Source: Lachnospiraceae bacterium (lineage in GTDB: Bacteria > Bacillota > Clostridia > Lachnospirales > Anaerotignaceae). Taken from it: DNA of 64,000 nucleotides. The stretch spans positions 1-64,000 of the forward strand of contig JAHZEA010000009.1 of the NCBI GenBank assembly GCA_019422065.1, given 5' to 3'. The translations under genes and the position numbers were made by a program. Below the pieces are notes generated by a model, which saw only the letters and a list, made by a program, of their open reading frames with translations, was not told the origin of the DNA and made no database searches. Position 1 is the stretch's first letter. Each line of letters opens with the position of its first letter. Positions 43,763 through 52,772 of the stretch are shown piece after piece.

Positions 43763-45496
43763 ATGCAGTACAGGGAAAAATATGAAAGCTGGCTTAACGG
43801 CTCATGCTTTGACGAACAGACAAAAGCCGAGTTAAAGGCTATTGAAAATGATGACAACGAGATTAAAGAAAGGTTTTATAAAGACCTTGAGTTTGGTACA
43901 GGCGGTTTAAGAGGCATTATAGGCGCTGGAACAAACCGCATGAATATTTATACTGTAGGCAAAGCAACACAGGGCCTTGCTGATTATATACTTGAAAATA
44001 ACCCTAACGGTGCACAAATGGGTGTTGCAATAGCATATGACTCAAGAAATATGTCGCCGGAATTTGCCAGAAAAACAGGCCTTACACTTTGTGCCAATGG
44101 TATAAAAGCTTATGTTTTTGAATCTTTAAGGCCTACACCGGAATTGTCTTTTGCAGTAAGGCATTTAGGCTGTACCGCAGGCGTTGTGGTAACTGCAAGC
44201 CATAATCCGCCGGAGTATAACGGCTATAAAGTATATTGGCAGGACGGCGGACAGGTGCCATACCCAAGGGATGAAGCTATAATAGAAAAAGTAAATGCCG
44301 TTGCCGGCTTTGATGCCATAAAGACAATGGATTACGATGAAGCTGTTTCAAAAGGCCTTTATATAACAATAGGCAAAGAAGTGGATGACGAGTACATTAA
44401 AAATGTAAAAGCTCAGTCCCTTAACCCGGATATAGTAGCTAAAACAGCTGACAGCCTTAAAATTGTGTATACACCGCTTCACGGTACAGGAAATATACCG
44501 GTAAGGCGTGTTCTTAGTGAAATAGGTTTTAAAAACGTATATGTTGTGCCTGAGCAGGAATTGCCAGACGGTAATTTCTCTACAGTTGGCTATCCTAACC
44601 CTGAAGACCCTAAAGCATTTACTTTGGCAATAAAATTAGCTAAAGAAGTAGGCGCCGATGTTATAATAGGCACTGACCCGGACTGCGACAGGGTGGGTGT
44701 TGTTGTAAAAGACTCAAAGGGTGAGTATGTTGTTCTTACAGGCAATATGACAGGTGCTTTGCTTACAAACTACATGCTTTCACAAAGAAAAGAAAAAGGC
44801 GTTCTCCCTGCAAACGGCGCTGTTGTTAAAACAATAGTAACAACAGAAATGATAAGGCCTATTGCGGCTGAATACGGTGTTAAGCTTTTTGATGTGCTTA
44901 CCGGATTTAAGTATATAGGCGAGAAAATTAAGCAGTTTGAAGAAACTGGAGATTATACATTTGTATTCGGCTTTGAGGAAAGCTACGGCTGCCTTTCAGG
45001 AACATACGCAAGGGATAAAGACGCCGTTGTGGCTTCAATGCTTGTTGCAGAGCTTACTGCATTTTATAAAAACCAAGGTAAGACACTTTATGACGGCCTT
45101 ATTGAGCTTTACGAAAAATACGGCTATTACCGTGAGGGCATTACATCAATTACGCTTAAAGGCATAGAGGGCGTTGAAAAGATTAAATATATTATGGATA
45201 CTCTCCGTAAAAACCCGCCTAAAGACTTTATAGGAAATAATGTAATGTGGCTTAGGGACTACACAAAGGACGAGTTTACAAACTTAATTACAGGCGAAAC
45301 TGAAAAGAATACACTTCCTTCATCTAATGTGCTTCATTACACATTGGAAAACGGCGACTGGGTATGTGTAAGGCCGTCAGGAACAGAGCCTAAAATTAAG
45401 ATTTATTACGGCATAAAAGGTACTGGAATGAGTGATGCGGCTTCAAAACTTGAGGCAATGGGCTCTTATATGAAAGAAATGATAGATAAGCTGTAA
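43763..45496 (+). CDS. pgcA: Phosphoglucomutase/phosphomannomutase
   Basis: 577 residues, alpha-D-phosphohexomutase superfamily with its four domains. The phosphoserine loop is TASHNPPEYNGYK (Ser146), the Mg-binding loop GTDPDCDRVGV, the sugar-binding FGFEESYG, and the phosphate-binding RPSGTEPKIKIYYG at the C-terminus. Length matches the PgcA/YhxB type that interconverts glucose-1- and glucose-6-phosphate. GGGGGT site upstream. Probably co-transcribed with the PEGA gene. Confidence 0.93.
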   Translation: MQYREKYESWLNGSCFDEQTKAELKAIENDDNEIKERFYKDLEFGTGGLRGIIGAGTNRMNIYTVGKATQGLADYILENNPNGAQMGVAIAYDSRNMSPEFARKTGLTLCANGIKAYVFESLRPTPELSFAVRHLGCTAGVVVTASHNPPEYNGYKVYWQDGGQVPYPRDEAIIEKVNAVAGFDAIKTMDYDEAVSKGLYITIGKEVDDEYIKNVKAQSLNPDIVAKTADSLKIVYTPLHGTGNIPVRRVLSEIGFKNVYVVPEQELPDGNFSTVGYPNPEDPKAFTLAIKLAKEVGADVIIGTDPDCDRVGVVVKDSKGEYVVLTGNMTGALLTNYMLSQRKEKGVLPANGAVVKTIVTTEMIRPIAAEYGVKLFDVLTGFKYIGEKIKQFEETGDYTFVFGFEESYGCLSGTYARDKDAVVASMLVAELTAFYKNQGKTLYDGLIELYEKYGYYREGITSITLKGIEGVEKIKYIMDTLRKNPPKDFIGNNVMWLRDYTKDEFTNLITGETEKNTLPSSNVLHYTLENGDWVCVRPSGTEPKIKIYYGIKGTGMSDAASKLEAMGSYMKEMIDKL

Positions 45497-45557
45497 TAAT
45501 GTGTTTTAACAACAGATAGAAATATTTAAACAGCGTTTTAATGCTGAAATCTAATTT

Positions 45558-45606
45558 AAGCGGCAAAAATACGGCAAAAGCATTCGTATTTCTGCCGCTT
45601 GTTTTA
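45558..45606 (+). terminator. Phosphoglucomutase terminator
   Basis: AAGCGGCA pairs with TGCCGCTT, with an inner AATACG/CGTATT helix, then GTTTTATT. Confidence 0.85.
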
Positions 45607-45674
45607 TTGATAAGACGGAATTTTTGGTGTATTATGTAGTTAAAAGCTGTTTTATTACGGAAAGAGAGGGTAAT

Positions 45675-45857
45675 ATGAATAAAATTCGCTTAGTTTTATA
45701 CTCGTTTGTTTTGTCTTTAATTTTGCCATGCTTTTGTATGGCTGCACAGGAAGGAAGCGGCGGCATGAGCTTAGCTAAAATATTGGCTGTTGTTTTAATT
45801 GTAGTTTTTATTGTAACTACAGCTATTATGGTTTTATTTACAAAACATTTAAAGTAA
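45675..45857 (+). CDS. Small exported membrane protein
   Basis: 60 residues from the ATG at 45675 (GAGAGGG upstream). A signal-peptide-like N-terminus ends near CMAAQEGS, followed by a Gly/Ser-rich stretch and one membrane helix (LAKILAVVLIVVFIVTTAIM). No family recognised. It has its own terminator. Confidence 0.55.
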   Translation: MNKIRLVLYSFVLSLILPCFCMAAQEGSGGMSLAKILAVVLIVVFIVTTAIMVLFTKHLK

Positions 45858-45900
45858 GAAAAAGAAAGTAAAAATTAAAAGGGAGTTTTACTTCTTTATG

Positions 45901-45931
45901 CCCGCTGTTTAAACAGCGGGTATTTTGTTTT
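45901..45931 (+). terminator. Perfect-palindrome terminator
   Basis: The 20-bp palindrome CCCGCTGTTTAAACAGCGGG is followed by TATTTTGTTTT. Confidence 0.88.
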
Positions 45932-46115
45932 GATTAAATTATTGTGTGCTTTTATTTAGCTATCTAATGGCTGTGCGTTAAATATTTATTAATATCCATT
46001 TGTTTGTAATAAATAGAAAAACCTTATTGTTAATTAATAAACTATTTTTTTTGCTATATTGCACAAAAAAAACGAATTGTAGCGCATGTTGCACGAAATG
46101 CCGGTATTTTTATGT

Positions 46116-46144
46116 TTGAAACTTTGTAATATATGATATATAAT
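46116..46144 (+). promoter_or_regulatory. Sigma-A promoter of the lactate dehydrogenase locus
   Basis: TTGAAA, 17 bp, TATAAT. It implies a start near 46151 and a 400-nt untranslated leader before the FAD dehydrogenase gene. Confidence 0.75.
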
Positions 46145-46162
46145 AACCTAAATAAAAAAATA

Positions 46163-46380
46163 ATCACGTAAGAGGCAATACTGTTTTTAAGCTTATGTCC
46201 GCTTTAATCATAATACCTTTTATTATCATCAGAGGTAAGACAGATGTACTAAACGATTTGTATAAAGGGATAACGCGGCTTGAAACACATTTAAAGGGGT
46301 TACAAAAACATATCTGCTCTGCATCAAAGGATTAAGACTTAAAACGTAAAATTTCCCCTTTAAACTGTGCGTTACGTGAT
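46163..46380 (+). ncRNA. Large structured leader RNA domain, unrecognised
   Basis: Two long-range nested helices are visible. ATCACGTAA (46163-46171) pairs perfectly with TTACGTGAT (46372-46380). Inside, CACATTTAAAGGGG (46286-46299) pairs with CCCCTTTAAA-c-TGTG (46355-46369), 14 pairs with one bulged C; TAACG (46271-46275) with CGTTA (46370-46374) is an overlapping alternative. No reading frame with a ribosome binding site and no terminator T-run is seen. Could be a riboswitch or an RNA processed from the leader. No known class was recognised. Confidence 0.5.
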
Positions 46381-46437
46381 GAAATAACCGGTTTAGATGT
46401 AATAACACCGGCGGAAAAATTTAACAAAAATTAAAGA

Positions 46438-46510
46438 GAGGGACAATGTGGTATGGCCACTGAACCGATTGTTTATTAACAAACAATGCCCTCGAAAAAT
46501 AACATCGGTT
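46438..46510 (+). promoter_or_regulatory. Three-way-junction element upstream of FAD dehydrogenase
   Basis: GAGGG (46438-46442) pairs with CCCTC (46489-46493), enclosing GTGG/CCAC (46448-46460) and a 7-bp ATTGTTT/AAACAAT hairpin (46468-46487). AACCGAT (46463-46469) can instead pair with ATCGGTT (46504-46510), which would open the last hairpin. A translation or termination switch is possible; it lies 26 bases before the GGAGG site. Confidence 0.4.
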
Positions 46511-46551
46511 TAACAAATTAAAATGGTTTAAACAAAGGAGGTTTTATCAAA

Positions 46552-47973
46552 ATGGGTCAGTATAATAAAGTTACTGCTGATGTAATCGAAAAGCTTAAAG
46601 CAATTGCTCCTAACAGAGTATTTGCAGGGGAAGAAATTAACGAGGACTATATTCACGACGAAATGCCTATTTACGGCAAATTTGCTCCTGAAGTAGTTGT
46701 TGAGGCTGCTTCCACAGAGGAAATTTCTGAAGTAATGAAAGTCTGCAACGAAAACTGTATTCCGGTTATACCAAGAGGTGCAGGCACAGGTCTTGCCGGC
46801 GGCGCTGTAGCTATTGAAGGCGGCGTTGTTCTTTGCACAACAAGAATGAATAAAATACTTGAATACGATATGGAAAATCTTTCAGTAAGAGTTCAGCCGG
46901 GCGTACTTTTACAGAATCTTGCTGACGATGCTGCCACAAGAGGCCTTCTTTATCCGCCTGACCCAGGCGAGAAATTCGCAACTCTTGGCGGAAACGTTTC
47001 AACAAATGCCGGCGGTATGAGAGCTGTTAAATACGGTACAACAAGAGATTATGTAAGAGCTATGACAGTTGTTCTTCCTACAGGCGAAATTGTAAACTTC
47101 GGAAGCAACGTAAAGAAAACAAGTACAGGCTACAGCCTTTTAAATCTTATGATTGGCTCAGAAGGTACACTTGGCATTATTACAGAGCTTACACTTAAGC
47201 TTGTTCCGGCTCCTAAGGAGATAATAAGCCTTATAGTTCCTTTTGAAGACCTTAACGCATGTATAGGTGCTGTACCAAAGGTACTTCTTTCAGGTCTTAA
47301 CCCACAGGCTCTTGAGTTTATGGAAAAAGACATTGTTAGAATGAGTGAGAAATATCTTGAAAAACAGGTATTCCCACAGGTTATAGACGGCGTAGAAGCA
47401 GGCGCTTACCTTCTTATTTCATTTGACGGAGATAGTATGGAAGAGCTTGAGCAGATAAGCGAGCAGGTTTCTGAAATACTTTTTGAGGAAGGCGCTATTG
47501 ACATTCTTGTTGCTGATACACCAGAGCTTAAAAAGAATGCTTGGGCAGCAAGAGGCTCATTCCTTGAGGCTATTCAGGCTGATACATCAGAGCTTGACGA
47601 GTGCGACGTTGTTGTACCTATAAGCAAAATAGCTTCATACCTTGAGTATGTAAACTCACTTGCTGAAAAACATGATGTAAGAATAAAGAGCTTCGGCCAT
47701 GCAGGCGACGGCAACCTTCATATTTATGTATGCCGTGATGAACTTCCGCAGGATGAATGGGAAGCTAAATGCAAGGCAGCTATGGATGATATGTATGCTG
47801 AAGCTGACAGAATTGGCGGCCTTGTTTCCGGTGAGCACGGTATTGGCCATGCTAAACAGGAATACCTTGAAAAATGCGTAGGCCCTGTTGAAATGCAGCT
47901 TATGCAGAATATTAAAAAGGTATTTGACCCGAACCTTATACTTAATCCGGGCAAAGTTTGCTATAAACTTTAA
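46552..47973 (+). CDS. GlcD-type FAD-linked dehydrogenase (probable lactate dehydrogenase)
   Basis: 473 residues. The FAD_binding_4 (PCMH) domain spans about 35-215 with PVIPRGAGTGLAGGAV and PPDPGEKFATLGGNVSTNAGG split near 75-150. The C-terminal FAD-oxidase domain shows FGHAGDGNLHIYV and GLVSGEHGIGHAKQEYL, whose His residues bind substrate and metal. In Acetobacterium-like anaerobes the same protein works with EtfAB to oxidise lactate by electron confurcation; etfBA lie 5 kb downstream. Glycolate or 2-hydroxyglutarate remain alternatives. Strong AAAGGAGG site. Confidence 0.87.
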   Translation: MGQYNKVTADVIEKLKAIAPNRVFAGEEINEDYIHDEMPIYGKFAPEVVVEAASTEEISEVMKVCNENCIPVIPRGAGTGLAGGAVAIEGGVVLCTTRMNKILEYDMENLSVRVQPGVLLQNLADDAATRGLLYPPDPGEKFATLGGNVSTNAGGMRAVKYGTTRDYVRAMTVVLPTGEIVNFGSNVKKTSTGYSLLNLMIGSEGTLGIITELTLKLVPAPKEIISLIVPFEDLNACIGAVPKVLLSGLNPQALEFMEKDIVRMSEKYLEKQVFPQVIDGVEAGAYLLISFDGDSMEELEQISEQVSEILFEEGAIDILVADTPELKKNAWAARGSFLEAIQADTSELDECDVVVPISKIASYLEYVNSLAEKHDVRIKSFGHAGDGNLHIYVCRDELPQDEWEAKCKAAMDDMYAEADRIGGLVSGEHGIGHAKQEYLEKCVGPVEMQLMQNIKKVFDPNLILNPGKVCYKL

Positions 47974-47983
47974 TGTATTTTCA

Positions 47984-48004
47984 CCCGCGGCTTTATGCCG
48001 CGGG
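47984..48004 (+). terminator. GC-rich hairpin after FAD dehydrogenase gene
   Basis: CCCGCGGC pairs with GCCGCGGG across a 5-nt loop. The tail is ATTAAATAA rather than a T-run, so read-through into the acyl-CoA dehydrogenase genes is likely. Confidence 0.5.
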
Positions 48005-48080
48005 ATTAAATAATAATGTGTGTGTTTGTGTGTTGTTTTATTGGTTGATGTAAATTATTTTTGGCACTGGAGGGATTGAC

Positions 48081-49217
48081 ATGTATATTCTTGATGAAGA
48101 AGGAAAGGATTTACTTGCTACAGTAAAGGAATTTTGTGAAAAAGAAGTAAAAGAACAATGCAAGGCTTACGATGAATCCGGCGAGTGGCCTAAGGATATT
48201 AATGACAAAGCGTGTGAGATGGGGCTTAACGCTTTGGAAGTTCCTGAGGAATACGGCGGACTTGGCCTTAGCAAAAACACTTATGCGGCACTTTACGAGG
48301 AAATGAGCAAAGCAGATGCCGGACTTTTCACAACAATGTCGGCCTCCAATTTAGCCATGAAACCTCTGCTTATAGCAGGCAGAAAAGACCAGATACAGCG
48401 TGCGGCTGATTTGCTTTTAGGCGGCGGCTACGGCGCATTTTGTCTTACAGAGCCTATGGCTGGTTCTGATGCCTCAAACAATAAAACAGTAGCTGTAAAA
48501 GACGGTGACGACTATATAATAAACGGCCGTAAATGCTTTATAACAAACGGCGGCATAGCCGATTTTTATATTGTAACGGCTATGACAGATAAAACAAAAG
48601 GCGTAAAAGGCATGAGCGCATTTCTTGTTGAAAAAGGCACAAAAGGTTTAAGCAGCGGCAATGAAGAAAATAAAATGGGTATACGTACATCAAATACAAC
48701 AGATGTTATATTTGAGGATATGCGTGTACCGGCTTCAGCCATGATAGGTGCTGAAGGCACAGGCTTTAAGACATGTATGGAAACCCTTGATATTACAAGG
48801 GCGCTTATGGGCATAGGCGCTACAGGCATAATGCAAAGATGTGTTGATGAGGCTGTTGCATACTCAAAACAGAGAATAACATTCGGCCAGCCTATAGGCA
48901 AATTCCAAGCAATACAGTTTATGATAGCCGATATGGAGATTAAAACAGAAACAGCGCGTCAGATGTCACTCCATGCCTTAAAGCTTCAGGAGCTTGGCCT
49001 TCCGTATTCAAAAGAAAGCGCAATAGCAAAATGCTATGCCGGAGATATGGCTGTTAAAGTAGCCCTTGACGCTATACAGATTTTAGGCGGTTACGGCTAC
49101 AGCAGGGAATATCCGGTTGAAAAGCTTTTAAGAGACGCTAAGATATTCCAGCTTTACGAAGGCACAAACCAAATTCAGAGGGTTGTAATATCTCGTTCTG
49201 TAATGGGTAAATTCTGA
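48081..49217 (+). CDS. Acyl-CoA dehydrogenase, tandem copy 1
   Basis: 378 residues, normal for short-chain acyl-CoA dehydrogenases. FAD-contact motif CLTEPMAGSDASNNKT and ITNGGIADFYIV are in the middle beta domain, KMGIRTSNTTDV follows, and the catalytic base Glu360 is in YEGTNQIQ near the C-terminus. It should oxidise an acyl-CoA, or reduce an enoyl-CoA, with FAD and pass electrons to Etf. It opens a run of four closely similar copies before etfBA. Butyryl-CoA or acryloyl-CoA type substrates are the best guesses. Confidence 0.92.
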   Translation: MYILDEEGKDLLATVKEFCEKEVKEQCKAYDESGEWPKDINDKACEMGLNALEVPEEYGGLGLSKNTYAALYEEMSKADAGLFTTMSASNLAMKPLLIAGRKDQIQRAADLLLGGGYGAFCLTEPMAGSDASNNKTVAVKDGDDYIINGRKCFITNGGIADFYIVTAMTDKTKGVKGMSAFLVEKGTKGLSSGNEENKMGIRTSNTTDVIFEDMRVPASAMIGAEGTGFKTCMETLDITRALMGIGATGIMQRCVDEAVAYSKQRITFGQPIGKFQAIQFMIADMEIKTETARQMSLHALKLQELGLPYSKESAIAKCYAGDMAVKVALDAIQILGGYGYSREYPVEKLLRDAKIFQLYEGTNQIQRVVISRSVMGKF

Positions 49218-49248
49218 TAACTGACTATATAAACATGAGGTGTAAAAA

Positions 49249-50385
49249 ATGTATATTCTTGATGATGAAGCAAAAGACCTCCTTGCTACTGTTAAGGAGT
49301 TCTGTGAAAAAGAAGTAAAAGAGCAGTGCAAAGAGTTTGATGTTTCCGGCGAATGGGCAGAAGAAATGTATGCTAAAGCAGGTGAAATGGGACTTAACGC
49401 TATTGAAGTTCCAGAAGAATACGGCGGAATAGGCATAAACAAAATTACTTATGCCGCTCTTTATGAGGAAATGGCAAAAGCCGATGCCGGATTTTTCACA
49501 ACAATGGCGGTTACAAACCTTGCACTTAAGCCGCTTATTATAGGCGGAAGAAAAGACTTGGCTCAAAAAGCAGCAGACATACTTATAGGCGGCGGTTACG
49601 GCGCATTCTGCCTTACAGAGCCAATGGCCGGTTCTGATGCTTCCAACAACAAAACAACAGCCGTAAAAGACGGTGACGAGTATGTATTAAACGGCCGTAA
49701 GTGCTTTATAACAAACGGCGGCATAGCTGATTTTTATATTGTAACAGCTATGACAGATAAATCAAAAGGCGTAAAGGGCATGAGCGCTTTTTATGTAGAA
49801 AAAGGCACTCCGGGCTTAAGCGCCGGAAAAGAAGAAAACAAAATGGGCATACGTACATCAAACACAACAGATGTTGTATTTGAAGATATGCGCATACCAG
49901 CTTCAGCCCTTATAGGCAATGAGGGCGACGGTTTTAAAATAGCTATGCAGACTTTGGATATGGCAAGAGCCGTTATGGGAATCGGTGCTGTTGGTGTAGC
50001 TCAAAGATGTATAGACGAGGCTGTAGCTTACTCAAAGCAAAGAATAACATTCGGCCAGCCTATAGGTAAATTCCAAGCAATACAGTTTATGATTGCTGAT
50101 ATGGAAATTAAAACAGAAACAGCCCGCCAGATGTCACTTCACGCTTTACAGCTTCAGGAAGAAGGCCTTCCTTACGGCAAAGAAAGCGCTATAGCAAAGT
50201 GCTATGCCGGCGATATAGCAGTTGAGGTAGCTCTTGACGCTATACAGATTTTAGGCGGCTATGGCTACAGCAGGGAATATCCGGTAGAGAAACTTTTAAG
50301 AGACGCTAAGATATTCCAGATTTATGAAGGCACAAATCAGATACAGAGAACAGTTATTTCACGTGCCGTAATGGGTAAATTTTAA
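49249..50385 (+). CDS. Acyl-CoA dehydrogenase, tandem copy 2
   Basis: 378 residues, closest to copy 1 over the whole length, with identical CLTEPMAGSDASNN, ITNGGIADFYIV and KMGIRTSNTTDV blocks and catalytic Glu360 in YEGTNQIQ. It differs mainly in the N-terminal helices (KLYAKA-type helix, LAQKAADILIGGG). GAGGTG site; 31-base gap from copy 1. The 3' quarter is nearly identical at DNA level to copies 3 and 4, suggesting recent duplication or gene conversion. Confidence 0.92.
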   Translation: MYILDDEAKDLLATVKEFCEKEVKEQCKEFDVSGEWAEEMYAKAGEMGLNAIEVPEEYGGIGINKITYAALYEEMAKADAGFFTTMAVTNLALKPLIIGGRKDLAQKAADILIGGGYGAFCLTEPMAGSDASNNKTTAVKDGDEYVLNGRKCFITNGGIADFYIVTAMTDKSKGVKGMSAFYVEKGTPGLSAGKEENKMGIRTSNTTDVVFEDMRIPASALIGNEGDGFKIAMQTLDMARAVMGIGAVGVAQRCIDEAVAYSKQRITFGQPIGKFQAIQFMIADMEIKTETARQMSLHALQLQEEGLPYGKESAIAKCYAGDIAVEVALDAIQILGGYGYSREYPVEKLLRDAKIFQIYEGTNQIQRTVISRAVMGKF

Positions 50386-50440
50386 TAGACAAAGAGAATA
50401 AAAGATTTTATAATAAAATAATTGAGAGAGGGATTTTAAA

Positions 50441-51580
50441 ATGGGTTACATACTTAATGACGAGGGAAAAGATTTATTAGCTACTGTAAAGGAATTCTGC
50501 GAGAACGAAGTTAAGGAACAGAGCAAGGCTTACGATGTTTCCGGCGAATGGCCAAAGGAAATTTACGACAAAGCTATGGAAATGGGCTTAGGCTCACTTG
50601 AGGTTCCTGAGGAATACGGCGGAATCGGCCTTGATAAAATAACAGCTGCTGCTCTTTACGAAGAAATGGCAAAGGCTGACGCAGGCTTCTTTACAACAAT
50701 AGCAGCTTCTAACCTTGGTTACAAACCTGTTCTTATTGCAGGCAACGAGGAGCAGAAACAGTTTGCCAGCGATATACTCCTTGAGGGCGGTTACGGCGCA
50801 TTCTGCCTTACAGAGCCTATGGGAGGCAGCGACCCTTCAAGCTGCAAAACAACAGCTGTAAAAGACGGCGACGAGTATGTATTAAACGGCCGCAAATGCT
50901 TTATAACAAACGGCGCTATTGCCGGATTTTATGTTGTAACAGCAGCAACAGACAAAACACTTGGAAATAAAGGAATTTCCGCATTCCTTATACCAGCAGG
51001 CACACCGGGCTTAAGCGCTGGTAACGAGGAAAACAAAATGGGTATCCGTACATCAAACACAACAGACGTTGTACTTGAGGACGTACGTGTACCAGCTTCA
51101 GCTATGCTTGGCAAAGAAGGCGAAGGCTTTAAAATTGCCATGAAAACACTTGATATGGCAAGAACATTTATTGGCGTAGGCGCTGTAGGCGTTGCGCAGA
51201 GATGTATAGACGAGGCTGTTGCTTATTCAAAACAGAGAGTGACATTCGGTCAGGAAATAGGTAAATTCCAGGCAATACAGTTTATGATTGCTGATATGGA
51301 GATTAAAACAGAAACAGCTCGTCAGATGGCGGTTCATTCTCTTACACTTATGGAGCAGGGACTTCCTTTCAGCAAGGAAAGCGCTATAGCAAAATGCTAT
51401 GCAGGCGATATATCAGTTGAAGTAGCTCTTGACGCTATACAGATTTTAGGCGGCTATGGCTACAGCAGAGAATACCCTGTAGAAAAACTTTTAAGAGACG
51501 CCAAGATATTCCAGATTTATGAGGGAACAAACCAGATTCAGCGTATTGTAATTTCAAGAGCTGTTATGGGCAAGTTCTAA
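50441..51580 (+). CDS. Acyl-CoA dehydrogenase, tandem copy 3
   Basis: 379 residues. Same fold and catalytic Glu361 in YEGTNQIQ. It is the most distinct in the middle domain: CLTEPMGGSDPSSCKT replaces AGSDASNNKT, and ITNGAIAGFYVV replaces ITNGGIADFYIV. These segments line the substrate and FAD pocket, so this copy may prefer a different acyl-CoA. Codon use leans to C-ending codons, consistent with high expression. GAGGGA site upstream. Confidence 0.92.
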   Translation: MGYILNDEGKDLLATVKEFCENEVKEQSKAYDVSGEWPKEIYDKAMEMGLGSLEVPEEYGGIGLDKITAAALYEEMAKADAGFFTTIAASNLGYKPVLIAGNEEQKQFASDILLEGGYGAFCLTEPMGGSDPSSCKTTAVKDGDEYVLNGRKCFITNGAIAGFYVVTAATDKTLGNKGISAFLIPAGTPGLSAGNEENKMGIRTSNTTDVVLEDVRVPASAMLGKEGEGFKIAMKTLDMARTFIGVGAVGVAQRCIDEAVAYSKQRVTFGQEIGKFQAIQFMIADMEIKTETARQMAVHSLTLMEQGLPFSKESAIAKCYAGDISVEVALDAIQILGGYGYSREYPVEKLLRDAKIFQIYEGTNQIQRIVISRAVMGKF

Positions 51581-51612
51581 TGAAATTTAAGTAAAAAGGA
51601 AAGGAAACGGCA

Positions 51613-52752
51613 ATGGGTTATATTTTAACAGAAGAAGGCAGTGAGCTTGTCGCTACCGTAAAGGAATTTTGTGAAAAAGAAGTAAAGGAACAGTGCAAAA
51701 GCTATGACGCGTCAGGAGAATTTCCGGCAGAAATAGTGCGTATGGGTGCTGAAATGGGCTTAAGTGCTCTTGAAGTGCCTGCGGAGTATGGCGGAGTAGG
51801 TATAGACGCCGTTACATGTGCCGCTATATGCGAGGAAATGGCAAAGGCAGACGCCGGATTTTATACCACAATGTCTGCCAGCGGTCTTGCTTTAAGGCCT
51901 GTTCTTATAGCAGGCAACGAGGAACAGAAAAAATGGGCCTGTGATGTGCTTCTTAACGGTGGTCAGGCGGCTTTTGGCCTTACTGAACCCATGGCCGGTT
52001 CCGATTCGTCAAATACGAAAACAACAGCCGATAAAGACGGCGACAGCTATATATTAAACGGCCGTAAATGTTTTATAACAAACGGCGGCATAGCCGACTT
52101 TTATGTAATATTCGCTATGACAAATAAGGCTAAAGGCGTTAGAGGCATAAGTGCATTCCTTGTGCCTAAAGATACACCGGGCTTAAGTGTTGGCAACCAC
52201 GAAAATAAAATGGGTATCCGTACATCAAACACAACAGATGTTGTAATGGAAGATATGCGTGTGCCATCTTCCGCTCTTTTGGGCAAAGAAGGCTCAGGCT
52301 TTATGATTTCAATGAAAACACTTGATATGTCAAGAGCATATGTAGGCGCAGGCGCTGTAGGCATTGCTCAAAGATGTATTGACGAGGCTGTTAAATACGC
52401 TAAGCAGAGAGTTACATTCGGAAGCCCTATATCAAATCATCAGGCAATACAGTTTATGCTTGCCGATATGGACATTAAAACAGAAACAGCAAGAGCCATG
52501 GTTGTTCAGGCTGTTCAAAGACAGGAACAGGGCCTTTCATTTGCTAAAGAAAGTGCTATAGCTAAATGCTATGCAGGTGATATAGCCGTTGAGGTAGCCC
52601 TTGACGCTATTCAGATTTTAGGCGGCTATGGCTACAGCAGAGAATACCCGGTGGAAAAACTTTTAAGAGACGCCAAAATATTCCAGATTTACGAAGGAAC
52701 AAACCAGATTCAAAGGTCGGTTATTGCAAAAAGTGTTATAAAGGGAAGATAA
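51613..52752 (+). CDS. Acyl-CoA dehydrogenase, tandem copy 4
   Basis: 379 residues with Glu361 in YEGTNQIQ. The FAD motif is GLTEPMAGSDSSNTKT and the C-terminus ends VIAKSVIKGR instead of the VMGKF shared by the other three. Its helical domain is also the most divergent (MVVQAVQRQEQGLSF). etfB follows after 21 bases, so copies 1-4 and etfBA probably form one transcript. Confidence 0.92.
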   Translation: MGYILTEEGSELVATVKEFCEKEVKEQCKSYDASGEFPAEIVRMGAEMGLSALEVPAEYGGVGIDAVTCAAICEEMAKADAGFYTTMSASGLALRPVLIAGNEEQKKWACDVLLNGGQAAFGLTEPMAGSDSSNTKTTADKDGDSYILNGRKCFITNGGIADFYVIFAMTNKAKGVRGISAFLVPKDTPGLSVGNHENKMGIRTSNTTDVVMEDMRVPSSALLGKEGSGFMISMKTLDMSRAYVGAGAVGIAQRCIDEAVKYAKQRVTFGSPISNHQAIQFMLADMDIKTETARAMVVQAVQRQEQGLSFAKESAIAKCYAGDIAVEVALDAIQILGGYGYSREYPVEKLLRDAKIFQIYEGTNQIQRSVIAKSVIKGR

Positions 52753-52772
52753 AGGGAGGTATTTAATTTACC

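Noticed and set aside
46441..46466. Possible cobalamin riboswitch because of GCCACTG
   Set aside because: The other conserved boxes of cobalamin riboswitches are absent; the heptamer is explained by the GTGG/CCAC hairpin.
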